Positions 56,397-64,000 of a stretch of 64,000 bases of DNA are shown here, piece by piece. A program made the translations under genes and the position numbers. The notes under the pieces are model-generated. The model saw only the letters and a program-made list of their open reading frames with translations, did not search any database and was not told where the DNA came from. Numbering within the stretch: the first letter of the stretch is position 1; each line of letters starts with the position of its first letter. The DNA comes from Rugamonas brunnea. Its GTDB lineage: Bacteria; Pseudomonadota; Gammaproteobacteria; Burkholderiales; Burkholderiaceae_D. Where the stretch lies: NCBI RefSeq assembly GCF_014042345.1, contig NZ_JACEZT010000003.1, forward strand, positions 186,001 through 250,000, in the 5' to 3' direction.

Positions 56397-57512
56397 ATGA
56401 AGAGAGCTACATTGCTGCCTATCCTCCTTGCGCTGCTGCCCGCCGCCTATCTCAGCCTGTGGCCGGTGCCGATCGAGCCCGTCGCGTGGCGGGCGCCACC
56501 GGCGCCCGGGTACGTGGGCGTGCACGCCGTCAATACCCGGCTGGCGCACGCGCACCAGATCGACCTGCACGGCGAAGTGGGGCCCGAGCACGTGGCTGCC
56601 GGCCCCGACGGCAAGCTGTACATGGGCGTGGTCAGCGGCCACGTGCTGCGCATGGATCCGGACGGCAGCGCCCAGCAAGTGTTGTGCGACACCGGCGGGC
56701 GGCCGCTGGGCCTGGCGTTCGACGCCGGCGGCCGGCTGCTGGTGGCCGATGCCGTCAAGGGCTTGCTGTCCGTCGATGGCGACGGCAAGGTCACGGTGCT
56801 GGCCGACGCGGTGGATGGGGCGCCGATCCGGTTCGCGGACGGCGTCATCGTCGCCCCCGGCGGCAAGGTGTATTTCACGGACGCGTCCATGCGCTTTTCG
56901 CCCGGCCCCTGGGGTGGCACGCTGGAGGCTGCCACGCTGGACGTGCTGGAACAATCGGCCACGGGACGGGTGCTGGAATATGATCCGCTGGCCCGCGCGG
57001 TGCGCGAGGTGGCCCACGGCCTGAGTTTCGCCAACGGCATCGCCTTGAGCGGCGACGGCCAGGCGCTGTACGTGGGCGAAAGCGGCCGCTACCGGGTATG
57101 GCGCATCGCCGCCACCGCATCCCGGCTCGACCTGGCCCAGCCATCGGCCCAGGCCCACGTGTTGCTGGATAACCTGCCCGGCTATCCGGACAACCTGACG
57201 CGGGGCGCCGATGGCCGCTTCTGGCTGGGCCTGTCCGGCCCGCGCAACGCGCTTGATGCGATGGCGCCCTGGCCGGCGCTGCGCCGCGTCATGCTGCGCT
57301 TGCCGCGTGCGCTGTGGCCTACGCCCAAGCCCTACGGCCACGTGCTGGCCTTCACGGAGGACGGCGCCGTGGTGGCCGACCTGCAGGATCCGGGCGGCCA
57401 CTCGCCTACCACGACCGGCGTGACGGAGCTGGCCGGCCGCGCCTACATCCACAACCTGGACGGCCGGCATCTGGACTGGCTGGCGTTGCCGCCGCCCGCC
57501 GCGCCCCGGTAG
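56397..57512 (+). CDS. SMP-30/strictosidine-synthase-like beta-propeller protein
   Basis: 371-residue protein with an N-terminal hydrophobic anchor or signal (LLPILLALLPAAYLSLWPV) and a six-bladed propeller: GPEHVAAGPDGKLYMGVVSG, GRPLGLAFDAGGRLLVADAVKGL, SFANGIALSGDGQALYVGES and YPDNLTRGADGRFWLGLSGP are the repeated blade motifs. It fits the strictosidine-synthase/gluconolactonase group, probably a periplasmic hydrolase of lactones or esters; substrate unknown. I start at the ATG at 56397 rather than 56355 because the signal segment begins there. Confidence 0.85.
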   Translation: MKRATLLPILLALLPAAYLSLWPVPIEPVAWRAPPAPGYVGVHAVNTRLAHAHQIDLHGEVGPEHVAAGPDGKLYMGVVSGHVLRMDPDGSAQQVLCDTGGRPLGLAFDAGGRLLVADAVKGLLSVDGDGKVTVLADAVDGAPIRFADGVIVAPGGKVYFTDASMRFSPGPWGGTLEAATLDVLEQSATGRVLEYDPLARAVREVAHGLSFANGIALSGDGQALYVGESGRYRVWRIAATASRLDLAQPSAQAHVLLDNLPGYPDNLTRGADGRFWLGLSGPRNALDAMAPWPALRRVMLRLPRALWPTPKPYGHVLAFTEDGAVVADLQDPGGHSPTTTGVTELAGRAYIHNLDGRHLDWLALPPPAAPR

Positions 57513-57616
57513 CGCCTGGCGGCGGCGCACATGGCACTGGTAATTCCCGGATTAGCTACAATATGCGGGTGAGCGCCGCGTTGGCGCGCACGTTTTTTAT
57601 ATTGATTGGAATGACC

Positions 57617-57907
57617 ATGGCAGCGACGATCCCACCCAACATCCCTCCATCGGAGTCCCTCATCGAGTACCCGAGCGACTTCCCGATCAAGGTGATGGGC
57701 TTGACGCATGTCGAGTTCACCACCACGATCCTGCAGGTGGTGCAGAAGCACGACCCGACCTTCCATGAAGGCAAGCTGGAGGCGCGTCCCTCGGCCAAGG
57801 GCAATTACACGGGCCTGACGGTGGTGGTGCGCGCCACCAGCCGCGAACAGCTTGACGCGCTGTACACTGAACTGTCGGGCCATCCCATGGTCAAGGTGGT
57901 GCTGTAA
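57617..57907 (+). CDS. ybeD: DUF493/YbeD-family protein
   Basis: 96-residue protein with the conserved LIEYPSDFPIKVMGLTHVEF and YTGLTVVVRATSREQLDALYTELSGHPMVKVVL, the YbeD/DUF493 fold (ACT-like). The function is unknown, but the gene usually precedes lipB. GGA lies 6 bases upstream of the ATG at 57617; an ATG at 57611 is an alternative. Here the link to lipB is interrupted by a LysR/GST pair. Confidence 0.9.
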   Translation: MAATIPPNIPPSESLIEYPSDFPIKVMGLTHVEFTTTILQVVQKHDPTFHEGKLEARPSAKGNYTGLTVVVRATSREQLDALYTELSGHPMVKVVL

Positions 57908-57925
57908 GCCACAGTTGTGCTGTGA

Positions 57926-58828
57926 TCAGCCGCCCTGCTGCTGCCGGAATTTGTCGATTTCGGCCAGCAGCCAGGCGCGGAACGCCTGCACCTGCGGCTT
58001 GGCGGCCGCCGCCGGCGGGCTGACGAAGTAATACTCATCCGGGCACGGCGTGGCGATGTCGAACAGCCGCACCAGCTGGCCCGAAGCAATTTCCTGCATT
58101 GCCACCACATGGCGCACCAGCGCCACGCCATTGCCGTCCACGGCCGAGCGCACCAGCATCGACAAATCCTCGAACATCACGCCGCCCGACGGTTCGGCCA
58201 TTGCCAGGCCGGCCGCGTGGAACCATGGCGTCCACGGCTCCACCGAGCGCAGCAGGCAAGCCTGTTCCAGGTCGGCCGGCGTGGTTGGCAGGCGCCCGCC
58301 CCGGTACGCGGGGCTGACCACCGGATAGTAGACATCGCCCATCAGCCGCTGCACCACCATGCCCGGATAGTGGCCGCGGCCAAAACGGATACCGACGTCG
58401 ACCGCGTCGCGCACCAGGTCCTGCAACTGGCCGCTCGCTTGCAGCACCACTTCCACGTCCGGATGCTGCTCGATGAACTGGCCCAGCCGGGGCGCCAGCC
58501 AGCGCGCCGCGAACGAGGGGATCGACGACACGGTCAGGCGCCGGCTGGCGCTGGATGGCCGCAGCGCGTCGGACGCCGTGGCGATGTCGCTGAAGGCCTT
58601 GGCCAGCTGGCGCGCGAAGCGCAGGCCATCCGCCGTCACTTTCACGTGGCGGCCATTGCGCACGAACAGTGGCGTGCCCAGTTCCTCCTCCAATGCCCGC
58701 ACCTGGTGGCTGATGGCGCCATGGGTCAGGTGCAATTCCTCGGCCGCGCGCGAAAAATTCTGGTGGCGGGCTGCCGCCTCGAAGGCGCGCAGGGCGGAAA
58801 AATTGGGCAGGCGATGCGGGCCGGACAT
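57926..58828 (-). CDS. LysR-family regulator, GcvA-like
   Basis: 300-residue regulator with the helix-turn-helix LPNFSALRAFEAAARHQNFSRAAEELHLTHGAISHQVRALEEEL, typical of the GcvA/AmpR branch of LysR proteins. It is divergent from the glutathione-transferase gene (107-base gap), which it probably controls. Effector unknown. Confidence 0.92.
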   Translation of the reverse strand: MSGPHRLPNFSALRAFEAAARHQNFSRAAEELHLTHGAISHQVRALEEELGTPLFVRNGRHVKVTADGLRFARQLAKAFSDIATASDALRPSSASRRLTVSSIPSFAARWLAPRLGQFIEQHPDVEVVLQASGQLQDLVRDAVDVGIRFGRGHYPGMVVQRLMGDVYYPVVSPAYRGGRLPTTPADLEQACLLRSVEPWTPWFHAAGLAMAEPSGGVMFEDLSMLVRSAVDGNGVALVRHVVAMQEIASGQLVRLFDIATPCPDEYYFVSPPAAAAKPQVQAFRAWLLAEIDKFRQQQGG

Positions 58829-58935
58829 GGTTTTATGTGAATAAAATTAGCTACAGTTGCCAAAATATATCGTTATGTCATCAGCATCGCAAGGCTTACC
58901 ATGTGAAATCCATTCAATCAGCATACGGAGCCTTC

Positions 58936-59559
58936 ATGTCTTTCAAACTGGTCGTCGACAGCCTGTTCGCCAGCCCTTATGCCATGTCCGTGTACGTGGC
59001 GCTGACCGAGAAGGGCCTGCCCTTCAGCCTGGAAACCATGGACCTGGAGGCCGGCGTGCATCGCCGCCCGCCCTACCGCGACCTGGCGCTGACGGGCCGC
59101 ATCCCGGCCCTGGTGCACGACGGCTTCGTGCTGACGGAGTCGAGCGCCATCACCGAGTACCTTGATGAAGCGTTCCCGGCGCCGCAATACACGGCCCTGT
59201 ATCCGCAGGAGATCCACCGCCGCGCCCGTGCGCGCCAGTTGCAGGGCTGGCTGCGCAGCGGCCTGATGCCGCTGCGTGTCGAACGCGACACGGAGTCCGT
59301 GTTCTTCCGTCCCACCAATGTGCCGCTCAGCGCCGAAGCGCAACTGTGCGCCGACCAGGTGATCCGCGCTGCCGAGCAACTGGTGGACGGCGCCCACCTG
59401 TTCGGCCAGTGGAGCATCGCCGACACCGACCTGGCCATGATGCTGCAGCGCCTGATCGTGAACGGCGACCCGGTGCCGCCGCGCCTGCGCGACTACGCGG
59501 ACGCCCAGTGGCAGCGGCCGTCCGTGCAGCGCTGGCTGGCCCACCACCAGCCGAACTGA
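58936..59559 (+). CDS. Glutathione S-transferase, YfcF-like
   Basis: 207-residue glutathione transferase. The thioredoxin-fold N terminus (FASPYAMSVYVALTEKGLPFSLETMDLEAG, then GRIPALVHDGFVLTESSAITEYLDEAF) includes the cis-Pro and the ES pair for glutathione binding. The helical C-terminal domain has WSIADTDLAMMLQRL. It resembles E. coli YfcF, linked to peroxide resistance. The ATG at 58936 has GGAG upstream. It sits with its divergent LysR regulator between ybeD and lipB. Confidence 0.9.
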   Translation: MSFKLVVDSLFASPYAMSVYVALTEKGLPFSLETMDLEAGVHRRPPYRDLALTGRIPALVHDGFVLTESSAITEYLDEAFPAPQYTALYPQEIHRRARARQLQGWLRSGLMPLRVERDTESVFFRPTNVPLSAEAQLCADQVIRAAEQLVDGAHLFGQWSIADTDLAMMLQRLIVNGDPVPPRLRDYADAQWQRPSVQRWLAHHQPN

Positions 59560-59582
59560 AGGGCACCCCGCAGCAACACATG

Positions 59583-59720
59583 CGTCGTTCCCGCGCAGGG
59601 GGAATCCAGGCACTGCCTGAATTCCCCCCATGCTGAGCCCTTGAGGACGCGGCCAATGGGGGGGCCAGGCAATGCCCGGATTCCCGCTTGACGGGGCAGG
59701 CAGCCTGGAATGCCGGGCTG
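59583..59720. repeat. REP-like short repeat (CGTTCCCGCGCAG...GGGAATCC type)
   Basis: CGTTCCCGCGCAGGGGGAAT at 59585-59604 is an imperfect dyad of the TTCCCGCGCAGG-type element scattered through betaproteobacterial genomes. A second, inverted fragment (ATTCCCGCTTGACGGGGCAG) lies near 59680-59700. Together they form a decayed inverted element between the GST gene and lipB, with AT-poor spacer. Confidence 0.5.
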
Positions 59721-59784
59721 GCTTATAATGCGGGGTTCCGGTTTCCCGCCGTCCGGCTCCGAAGCCAGCCTGCAGCCTGTCATT

Positions 59785-60453
59785 ATGTCCACACTCCAAG
59801 CCGAACCGGCGCTGATCCGCCACCTGGGCCGCGCCGACTATGAACCGACGTTCGCGGCCATGCGCGCCTTCACGGACGCCCGCACGCCCGACACCCGTGA
59901 CGAATTCTGGATCGTCGAGCACCCGCCCGTGTTCACGCTGGGCCTGGGCGCCGACCGCGGCCACCTGCTGGCCGGCGCCGATTCGATACCTGTGGTACAG
60001 ACTGACCGTGGCGGCGAAGTGACCTACCACGGCCCCGGCCAGGTCGTGATTTACCTGCTGATGGACTTGCGCCGCAACAAGCCGGGCGGCAAGCTGTACG
60101 CGCGCCAATTCGTGCATAAAATCGAGCAAGCGATCATCAACGTATTAGCGGCGTATAATCTCGCAGGCGAGCGCGTCGAAGGCGCGCCCGGCATCTACAT
60201 GGCCGACGGGCCGAAGAAGGGCGCCAAAATCGCCGCCCTCGGCCTGAAAGTGCGCGGCAACGGCTGCACCTACCATGGCTTGTCGCTCAACGTGGCGATG
60301 GACCTGGCGCCGTTTTCCTGGATCAATCCTTGTGGCTATGCCGGACTGGAAACGGTCGACATGCGCTCCATGGGCGCGGCGGCCGAACTGGCCGACGTGC
60401 AGCAGGCGCTGGCCGGGGAACTGGTGCGCGTACTGGCGCACACTGAAACATAA
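59785..60453 (+). CDS. lipB: Octanoyl-(ACP):protein octanoyltransferase LipB
   Basis: 222 residues, normal length. LipB transfers octanoyl from ACP to lipoyl domains. [41 protein letters not shown] with the catalytic Lys, and [13 protein letters not shown] with the nucleophilic Cys are all present. I start at the ATG at 59785 ([15 protein letters not shown]); the longer frame runs into the repeat. lipA follows 99 bases later. Confidence 0.96.
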   Translation: MSTLQAEPALIRHLGRADYEPTFAAMRAFTDARTPDTRDEFWIVEHPPVFTLGLGADRGHLLAGADSIPVVQTDRGGEVTYHGPGQVVIYLLMDLRRNKPGGKLYARQFVHKIEQAIINVLAAYNLAGERVEGAPGIYMADGPKKGAKIAALGLKVRGNGCTYHGLSLNVAMDLAPFSWINPCGYAGLETVDMRSMGAAAELADVQQALAGELVRVLAHTET

Positions 60454-60552
60454 GCAAGGTGGCGCCGCAAGCGCACCGCAAGCAGGCAATCCTGCACAAC
60501 AGGCAAGCCGATCTCGAATAACCAACCACCGCCCCTGTGGGCACGCAGCCAA

Positions 60553-61542
60553 ATGACGACTCCAGATACCAACTCCACCGTCGCCCCCGCTTACAACCCG
60601 AGCGAAAAGCAAAAAGGCGCCAGCAAAACGGCGCGCATTCCGATCAAGATCGTGCCGGTCGAGCAGGTGGAGCGGTTGAAGAAGCCGGACTGGATCCGCG
60701 TCAAGGGCGCCTCCGCCTCGACCCGCTTCTACGAGATCAAGGACATCCTGCGCGAGAACAAGCTGGTGACCGTGTGCGAGGAGGCGAGCTGCCCCAACAT
60801 CGGCGAATGCTTCGGCAAGGGCACGGCCACCTTCATGATCATGGGCGACAAGTGCACCCGCCGCTGCCCGTTCTGCGACGTCGGCCACGGCCGTCCGGAC
60901 CCGCTGGACCAGAACGAGCCGGCCAACCTGTCCAAGACCATCGCCGCCCTCAAGCTGAACTACGTGGTGATCACCTCGGTGGACCGCGACGACCTGCGTG
61001 ACGGCGGCGCCGGCCACTTCGTCGAGTGCATCCAGCACACGCGCAACCTGTCGCCCAAGACCCAGATCGAAGTGCTGGTGCCGGACTTCCGCGGCCGCCT
61101 GGAAAAGGCGCTGGAGCTGTTCAAGGACGGCCTGCCGGACGTGATGAACCACAACCTGGAAACGGTGCCGCGCCTGTACAAGGAAGCGCGTCCCGGCGCC
61201 GACTATGAGCACTCGCTTAAGCTGCTCAAGGACTTCAAGGCCATCTACCCCGACGTCAAGACCAAGTCCGGCCTGATGGTCGGCCTGGGCGAGACGGACG
61301 AGGAAATCCTGCAGGTGATGCGCGACATGCGCGCGCACGACATCGACATGCTGACCATCGGCCAGTACCTGGCGCCATCGAACAGCCACCTGCCGGTGCG
61401 CCGCTACGTGCACCCGGACGTGTTCAAGATGTTCGAGGAAGAAGCGTACAAGATGGGCTTCAAGCACGCCGCCGTGGGCGCCATGGTGCGCAGCTCGTAC
61501 CACGCCGACGTGCAGGCGCATAACGTGCTGGCCGGCGAATAA
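60553..61542 (+). CDS. lipA: Lipoyl synthase LipA
   Basis: 329-residue radical-SAM enzyme that inserts two sulfurs into the octanoyl chain. The auxiliary cluster motif [12 protein letters not shown] and the radical-SAM motif [11 protein letters not shown] are intact, as are [17 protein letters not shown] and the C-terminal [10 protein letters not shown] with the conserved Ser ligand. It acts after LipB. It is followed by a strong terminator. Confidence 0.97.
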   Translation: MTTPDTNSTVAPAYNPSEKQKGASKTARIPIKIVPVEQVERLKKPDWIRVKGASASTRFYEIKDILRENKLVTVCEEASCPNIGECFGKGTATFMIMGDKCTRRCPFCDVGHGRPDPLDQNEPANLSKTIAALKLNYVVITSVDRDDLRDGGAGHFVECIQHTRNLSPKTQIEVLVPDFRGRLEKALELFKDGLPDVMNHNLETVPRLYKEARPGADYEHSLKLLKDFKAIYPDVKTKSGLMVGLGETDEEILQVMRDMRAHDIDMLTIGQYLAPSNSHLPVRRYVHPDVFKMFEEEAYKMGFKHAAVGAMVRSSYHADVQAHNVLAGE

Positions 61543-61570
61543 GCGCCACCGCGCCGCGCCGCAATCACAA

Positions 61571-61596
61571 GGCCGCTGATGTCAGCGGCCTTTTTT
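61571..61596 (+). terminator. Intrinsic terminator after lipA
   Basis: Eight-bp stem GGCCGCTG / CAGCGGCC with loop ATGT, then six T residues. 28 bases after the lipA stop. Confidence 0.92.
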
Positions 61597-61724
61597 GTAT
61601 GCGTTGATCCGCAGTTCTTGGCGCGCCGGCAACGCGCCTGAATAAAAGTTGCTATCATCGTTGCGACCCGCTGGCGCGCGCCGGCGTGCATCGTCCACCC
61701 GCAACCGATACCCACCGAGTCGCC

Positions 61725-62147
61725 ATGAACGACAATAAATTCACTCCCGCCTATTTCAACGCATTCGGCGTCGGCACCCTGCCGGCCCACCTGGGCATCA
61801 CCGTCACCGACGTGCGCGAGGGCAGCGTGACGGCGGAATTCGAGGTCACGCCGCAGCACCTGGCGCCCAACGGCTACCTGCACGCGGGCAGCGTGGTGAC
61901 GCTGGCCGACACGGCCTGCGGTTACGCCTGCGTGGCCCACCTGCCCGAAGGGGCTGCCAGCTTCACCACCATCGAATTGAAATCCAACCACCTGGGCACG
62001 GCGCGCGAAGGGACGGTGGTGGCCACGGCCACCGTGGTCCACCTGGGCAAGACCACCCAGGTGTGGGACGCCACCGTGCGCAACAAGGCCAGCGGCAAGA
62101 CCATGGCGCTGTTCCGCTGCACGCAAATGCTGTTGTATCCGAAATAA
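61725..62147 (+). CDS. PaaI-family hotdog thioesterase
   Basis: 140-residue hotdog-fold acyl-CoA thioesterase: LGITVTDVREGSVTAEFEVTP, HLAPNGYLHAGSVVTLADTACGY (catalytic Asn/His-Gly-Asp region) and FTTIELKSNHLGTA are the PaaI signatures. It hydrolyses aryl- or acyl-CoA; substrate unknown. The ATG at 61725 starts the family sequence. Its stop is 9 bases from the globin fusion gene, so the two are probably co-transcribed. Confidence 0.9.
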   Translation: MNDNKFTPAYFNAFGVGTLPAHLGITVTDVREGSVTAEFEVTPQHLAPNGYLHAGSVVTLADTACGYACVAHLPEGAASFTTIELKSNHLGTAREGTVVATATVVHLGKTTQVWDATVRNKASGKTMALFRCTQMLLYPK

Positions 62148-62156
62148 GGAGGCGAC

Positions 62157-63461
62157 ATGGGGTGTTCGATTTCACGGGCCGGACTGGCCCTGCTGCTGCC
62201 GGCCGCGCTGGCCACGGCGCAGCCGTCCGCGCCGGACGATGCCGTCTACCGTGGACTGGGCGGCCAGGAAGGCATACACAAGATCGTCGCCAGCTTCATT
62301 CCGCTGGTGCTGGCCGATCCCAGGATCCGCGACACCTTCGAGGATTTCGACATGGAGCAGCTGGCCAAACGCCTGGGCGAGCAGTTCTGTGAAGTGAGCG
62401 GCGGCCCCTGCACCTACACGGGCAAATACCGCGACAAGACCATGGACGGCGTGGGCACCGTGCGCGACATGGTCACCGTGCACCAGGACCTGAAGATCAC
62501 CGACGCCCAGTTCAACGCGCTGGCCGAGGACCTGCAAGTGGCCATGGCGCGCAACCAGGTGCCCAACGGCGTGGCCAACCGCCTGATCGCCCGGCTGGCG
62601 CCGATGCGGGCCATGATTGTCACCGCCCGCGCCGATACGGGCCGGCCAGACTTGGGCAAGTTCCTCGCCACGGGCGGCGTGAGCCAGCTGGAAGGCGCGG
62701 CCGGCGGCGGCCTCACGCCGTGGGCCCTGATCGGCGGCTACGGCACCCGCGACAGCTGGGGCGCCAACGCCCATTACACTTGGGTACGCACGCAGGATTA
62801 CGCATTGGGCAGCGGCGGCGTGGCCGTGGGCCTGGCCGACCGGCTGGAATTGTCGCTGGCCGAGCAGACCTTCACAGGCAGCCTGGCGCCGCTGGACAGG
62901 CTCCGGCTGCGCCAGGACATCCTCGGCCTCAAGCTGCGCGTGGCCGGCGATGCCGTCTACGGGCAGGACAGCCTGATGCCGCAGCTGGCCATCGGTGTGC
63001 TCTACAAGCGCGACAAGGGCGTGGGCGGCCTGGGTGCGCTGGGCGTGACGGACGTGCGCCAGCTGGGCGCGCGCGATGACCACGGCTACGATTACTACGT
63101 GGCGGCCACCAAGCTGCTGCTCGAACACAGCCTGCTGTTGAACGGCACCGTGCGCGCCACCCGCGCCAACCAGATGGGCCTGTTGGGCTTTGGCGGCGAC
63201 CGCGGCGACAGCATGCGCCTGATGCCGGAACTGTCGCTGGCCTGGCTGGCCGACCGCAAGCTGGTGCTGGGCGTGGAGTATCGCCGCAAACCGCACAACC
63301 TGGGCGTGGACAACGAGAAGGCGTATTACGACGCGTTCGTGGCCTGGTTCCCGACCAAGCAGGTGTCGGTGACGGCGGCCTACGCGGTGCTGGGCGATAT
63401 CACCGTATTCAATCCGGTGCGCCAGCGCGGCCCCTACCTGTCACTGCAGGCGGGTTTCTGA
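62157..63461 (+). CDS. Secreted group 1 truncated hemoglobin fused to a DUF3034 beta-barrel-like domain
   Basis: 434-residue two-domain protein. A signal peptide (cleavage near residue 21, ALATAQ) is followed by a truncated hemoglobin at about residues 30-152: YRGLGGQEGIHKIVASFIPLVL, GGPCTYTGK, proximal His109 in TVHQDLKITDAQFNAL and the family end LIARLAPMRAMIV. After a linker of about 15 residues comes ATGGVSQLEGAAGGGLTPWA, the start of a DUF3034-type domain rich in alternating beta strands, ending in Phe (LQAGF) like outer-membrane proteins. These two are usually separate genes. The frame is continuous and codon use is uniform. Heme- or gas-handling at the envelope is inferred. Confidence 0.82.
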   Translation: MGCSISRAGLALLLPAALATAQPSAPDDAVYRGLGGQEGIHKIVASFIPLVLADPRIRDTFEDFDMEQLAKRLGEQFCEVSGGPCTYTGKYRDKTMDGVGTVRDMVTVHQDLKITDAQFNALAEDLQVAMARNQVPNGVANRLIARLAPMRAMIVTARADTGRPDLGKFLATGGVSQLEGAAGGGLTPWALIGGYGTRDSWGANAHYTWVRTQDYALGSGGVAVGLADRLELSLAEQTFTGSLAPLDRLRLRQDILGLKLRVAGDAVYGQDSLMPQLAIGVLYKRDKGVGGLGALGVTDVRQLGARDDHGYDYYVAATKLLLEHSLLLNGTVRATRANQMGLLGFGGDRGDSMRLMPELSLAWLADRKLVLGVEYRRKPHNLGVDNEKAYYDAFVAWFPTKQVSVTAAYAVLGDITVFNPVRQRGPYLSLQAGF

Positions 63462-63464
63462 CGT

Positions 63465-63490
63465 AAAAAAGGAGCCGGCGGCTCCTTTTT
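63465..63490. terminator. Bidirectional terminator between the globin fusion and the TlpA-like gene
   Basis: Stem GGAGCC / GGCTCC (63471-63476 with 63480-63485), 3-base loop, flanked by an A run on the left and a T run on the right, so it can work for both convergent genes. Confidence 0.85.
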
Positions 63491-63491
63491 C

Positions 63492-64000
63492 TTATCCCTG
63501 CAGGGCTTTTTCCAGCAGCTTGTGCAGGGCCGGGAATTCCGGCTGGCCCACGTAGCGCTTGAGGATCTTGCCATCCTTGTCGATGACGAAGGTGGTGGGC
63601 GTCATGGCCACGTTGCCGTAGGCCTTGGCGGCGTCGCCGGCCACGTCCAGCGCCACCTTGAACGGCAACTGGCGCGTTTCGGCGTAGTTGACGACGTAGT
63701 TGGGCGGGTCGTCCTTCATGGCCACGGCCACGAATTCCAGTCCCTGCGACTTGTATTTATTGTACGTTTCCACCATCTGCGGCATCTCGGCCACGCAGGT
63801 GGCGCACGAAGTCGCCCAGAAATTGACCATCACCACCTTGCCATGCAGGCTCTCCGGCGAAATCTTCTCGCCCTTGATGCTCATGAACGTGACGGCGGGC
63901 GCGCTGCTGCGCTGGTTCAGCGTGGCGTAGGCGGCCAGGCCGGCGCCGGCCAGCAGCACGGCGGCCAGTGCGGGCTTGAGCCAGGCCTTGGAGGAGGAAG
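63492..64000 (-). CDS. TlpA/ResA-like thiol:disulfide oxidoreductase (5' end beyond right edge)
   Basis: Membrane-anchored periplasmic thioredoxin. The open frame runs from the stop at 63492 to the window edge; the visible N terminus (SKAWLKPALAAVLLAGAGLAAY) is a signal anchor, so only a few codons are missing. The active site is WATSCATC (CxxC), with FMSIKGEKISPESLHGKVVMVNFWA and the cis-Pro in MTPTTFVID. It probably reduces apocytochrome c or other periplasmic cysteines. A GTG at 63957-63959 would give a shorter product lacking most of the anchor, so I favour the start outside the window. Confidence 0.9.
   Translation of the reverse strand, partial: SSSKAWLKPALAAVLLAGAGLAAYATLNQRSSAPAVTFMSIKGEKISPESLHGKVVMVNFWATSCATCVAEMPQMVETYNKYKSQGLEFVAVAMKDDPPNYVVNYAETRQLPFKVALDVAGDAAKAYGNVAMTPTTFVIDKDGKILKRYVGQPEFPALHKLLEKALQG

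Overview
The window is about 64 kb of GC-rich chromosome from a betaproteobacterium. Gene content and protein character fit Burkholderiales, family Oxalobacteraceae (Janthinobacterium/Duganella/Massilia group). Pointers are the Porin_4-type porin, cbb3 oxidase with FNR, Lrp-type regulators beside putA and glmS, DUF493-lipB-lipA, coaD-rsmD and glmU/glmS. The genus is an inference. I saw no rRNA, tRNA, CRISPR array, prophage or insertion sequence.

Layout. 1-3.5 kb: a branched-chain amino-acid (or related) ABC transporter operon, minus strand, cut by the left edge. 3.6-6.3 kb: a GMC oxidoreductase and a nitronate-monooxygenase-like flavoprotein. 6.3-7.6 kb: an AT-rich gene-free stretch holding three diverged copies of an origin-like module (DnaA boxes at fixed spacing, then DnaA-trio-like repeats and an AT-rich tract). 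7.6-15.6 kb: MTA/SAH nucleosidase, putA with a divergent Lrp regulator, a chemoreceptor and a LysR regulator. 15.7-19.4 kb: a small membrane protein, a chalcone-isomerase-fold protein, ferredoxin, coaD, rsmD and a lipoprotein. 19.4-23.8 kb: glmU, a second DnaA-box array, an Lrp regulator with an operator array, and glmS. 23.9-27.5 kb: an ECF sigma/anti-sigma pair, a secreted subtilase and a secreted Gly/Ala/Ser-rich protein, with a shared promoter motif. 27.6-34.7 kb: HAD hydrolase, KfrA-like protein, porin, periplasmic binding protein and a large hybrid histidine kinase. 34.9-47.8 kb: a microaerobic respiration block with fnr, ccoNOQP, ccoG, fixH, ccoS, ccoI, a SafE-like protein, hemN and a PAS chemoreceptor, with three FNR boxes. 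48-54.2 kb: GGDEF/EAL protein, DUF808 protein, LysE exporter and a FecR-domain polyglutamine protein. 54.3-54.5 kb: a probable small RNA. 54.5-64 kb: an apparently inactive GH13 protein, an SMP-30-like protein, ybeD, a LysR/GST pair, lipB, lipA, a thioesterase, a truncated-hemoglobin/DUF3034 fusion and a TlpA-like thioredoxin cut by the right edge.

How it works together. The best-supported circuit is the FNR block: Fnr probably drives ccoNOQP-ccoG-fixH from two sites, and a unit of chemoreceptor-hemN-SafE-ccoI-ccoS from a third. That would tie oxygen sensing, heme supply, copper loading and oxidase assembly together. The ECF sigma factor probably controls its own operon and the Gly-rich secreted protein. 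The most unusual signals are the two DnaA-box loci (6.4-7.6 kb and 20.8-21.3 kb), neither next to dnaA in this window, and the secreted globin/beta-barrel fusion at 62.2-63.5 kb. Coding starts were moved from the longest frame where a ribosome-binding site or signal peptide supported it.
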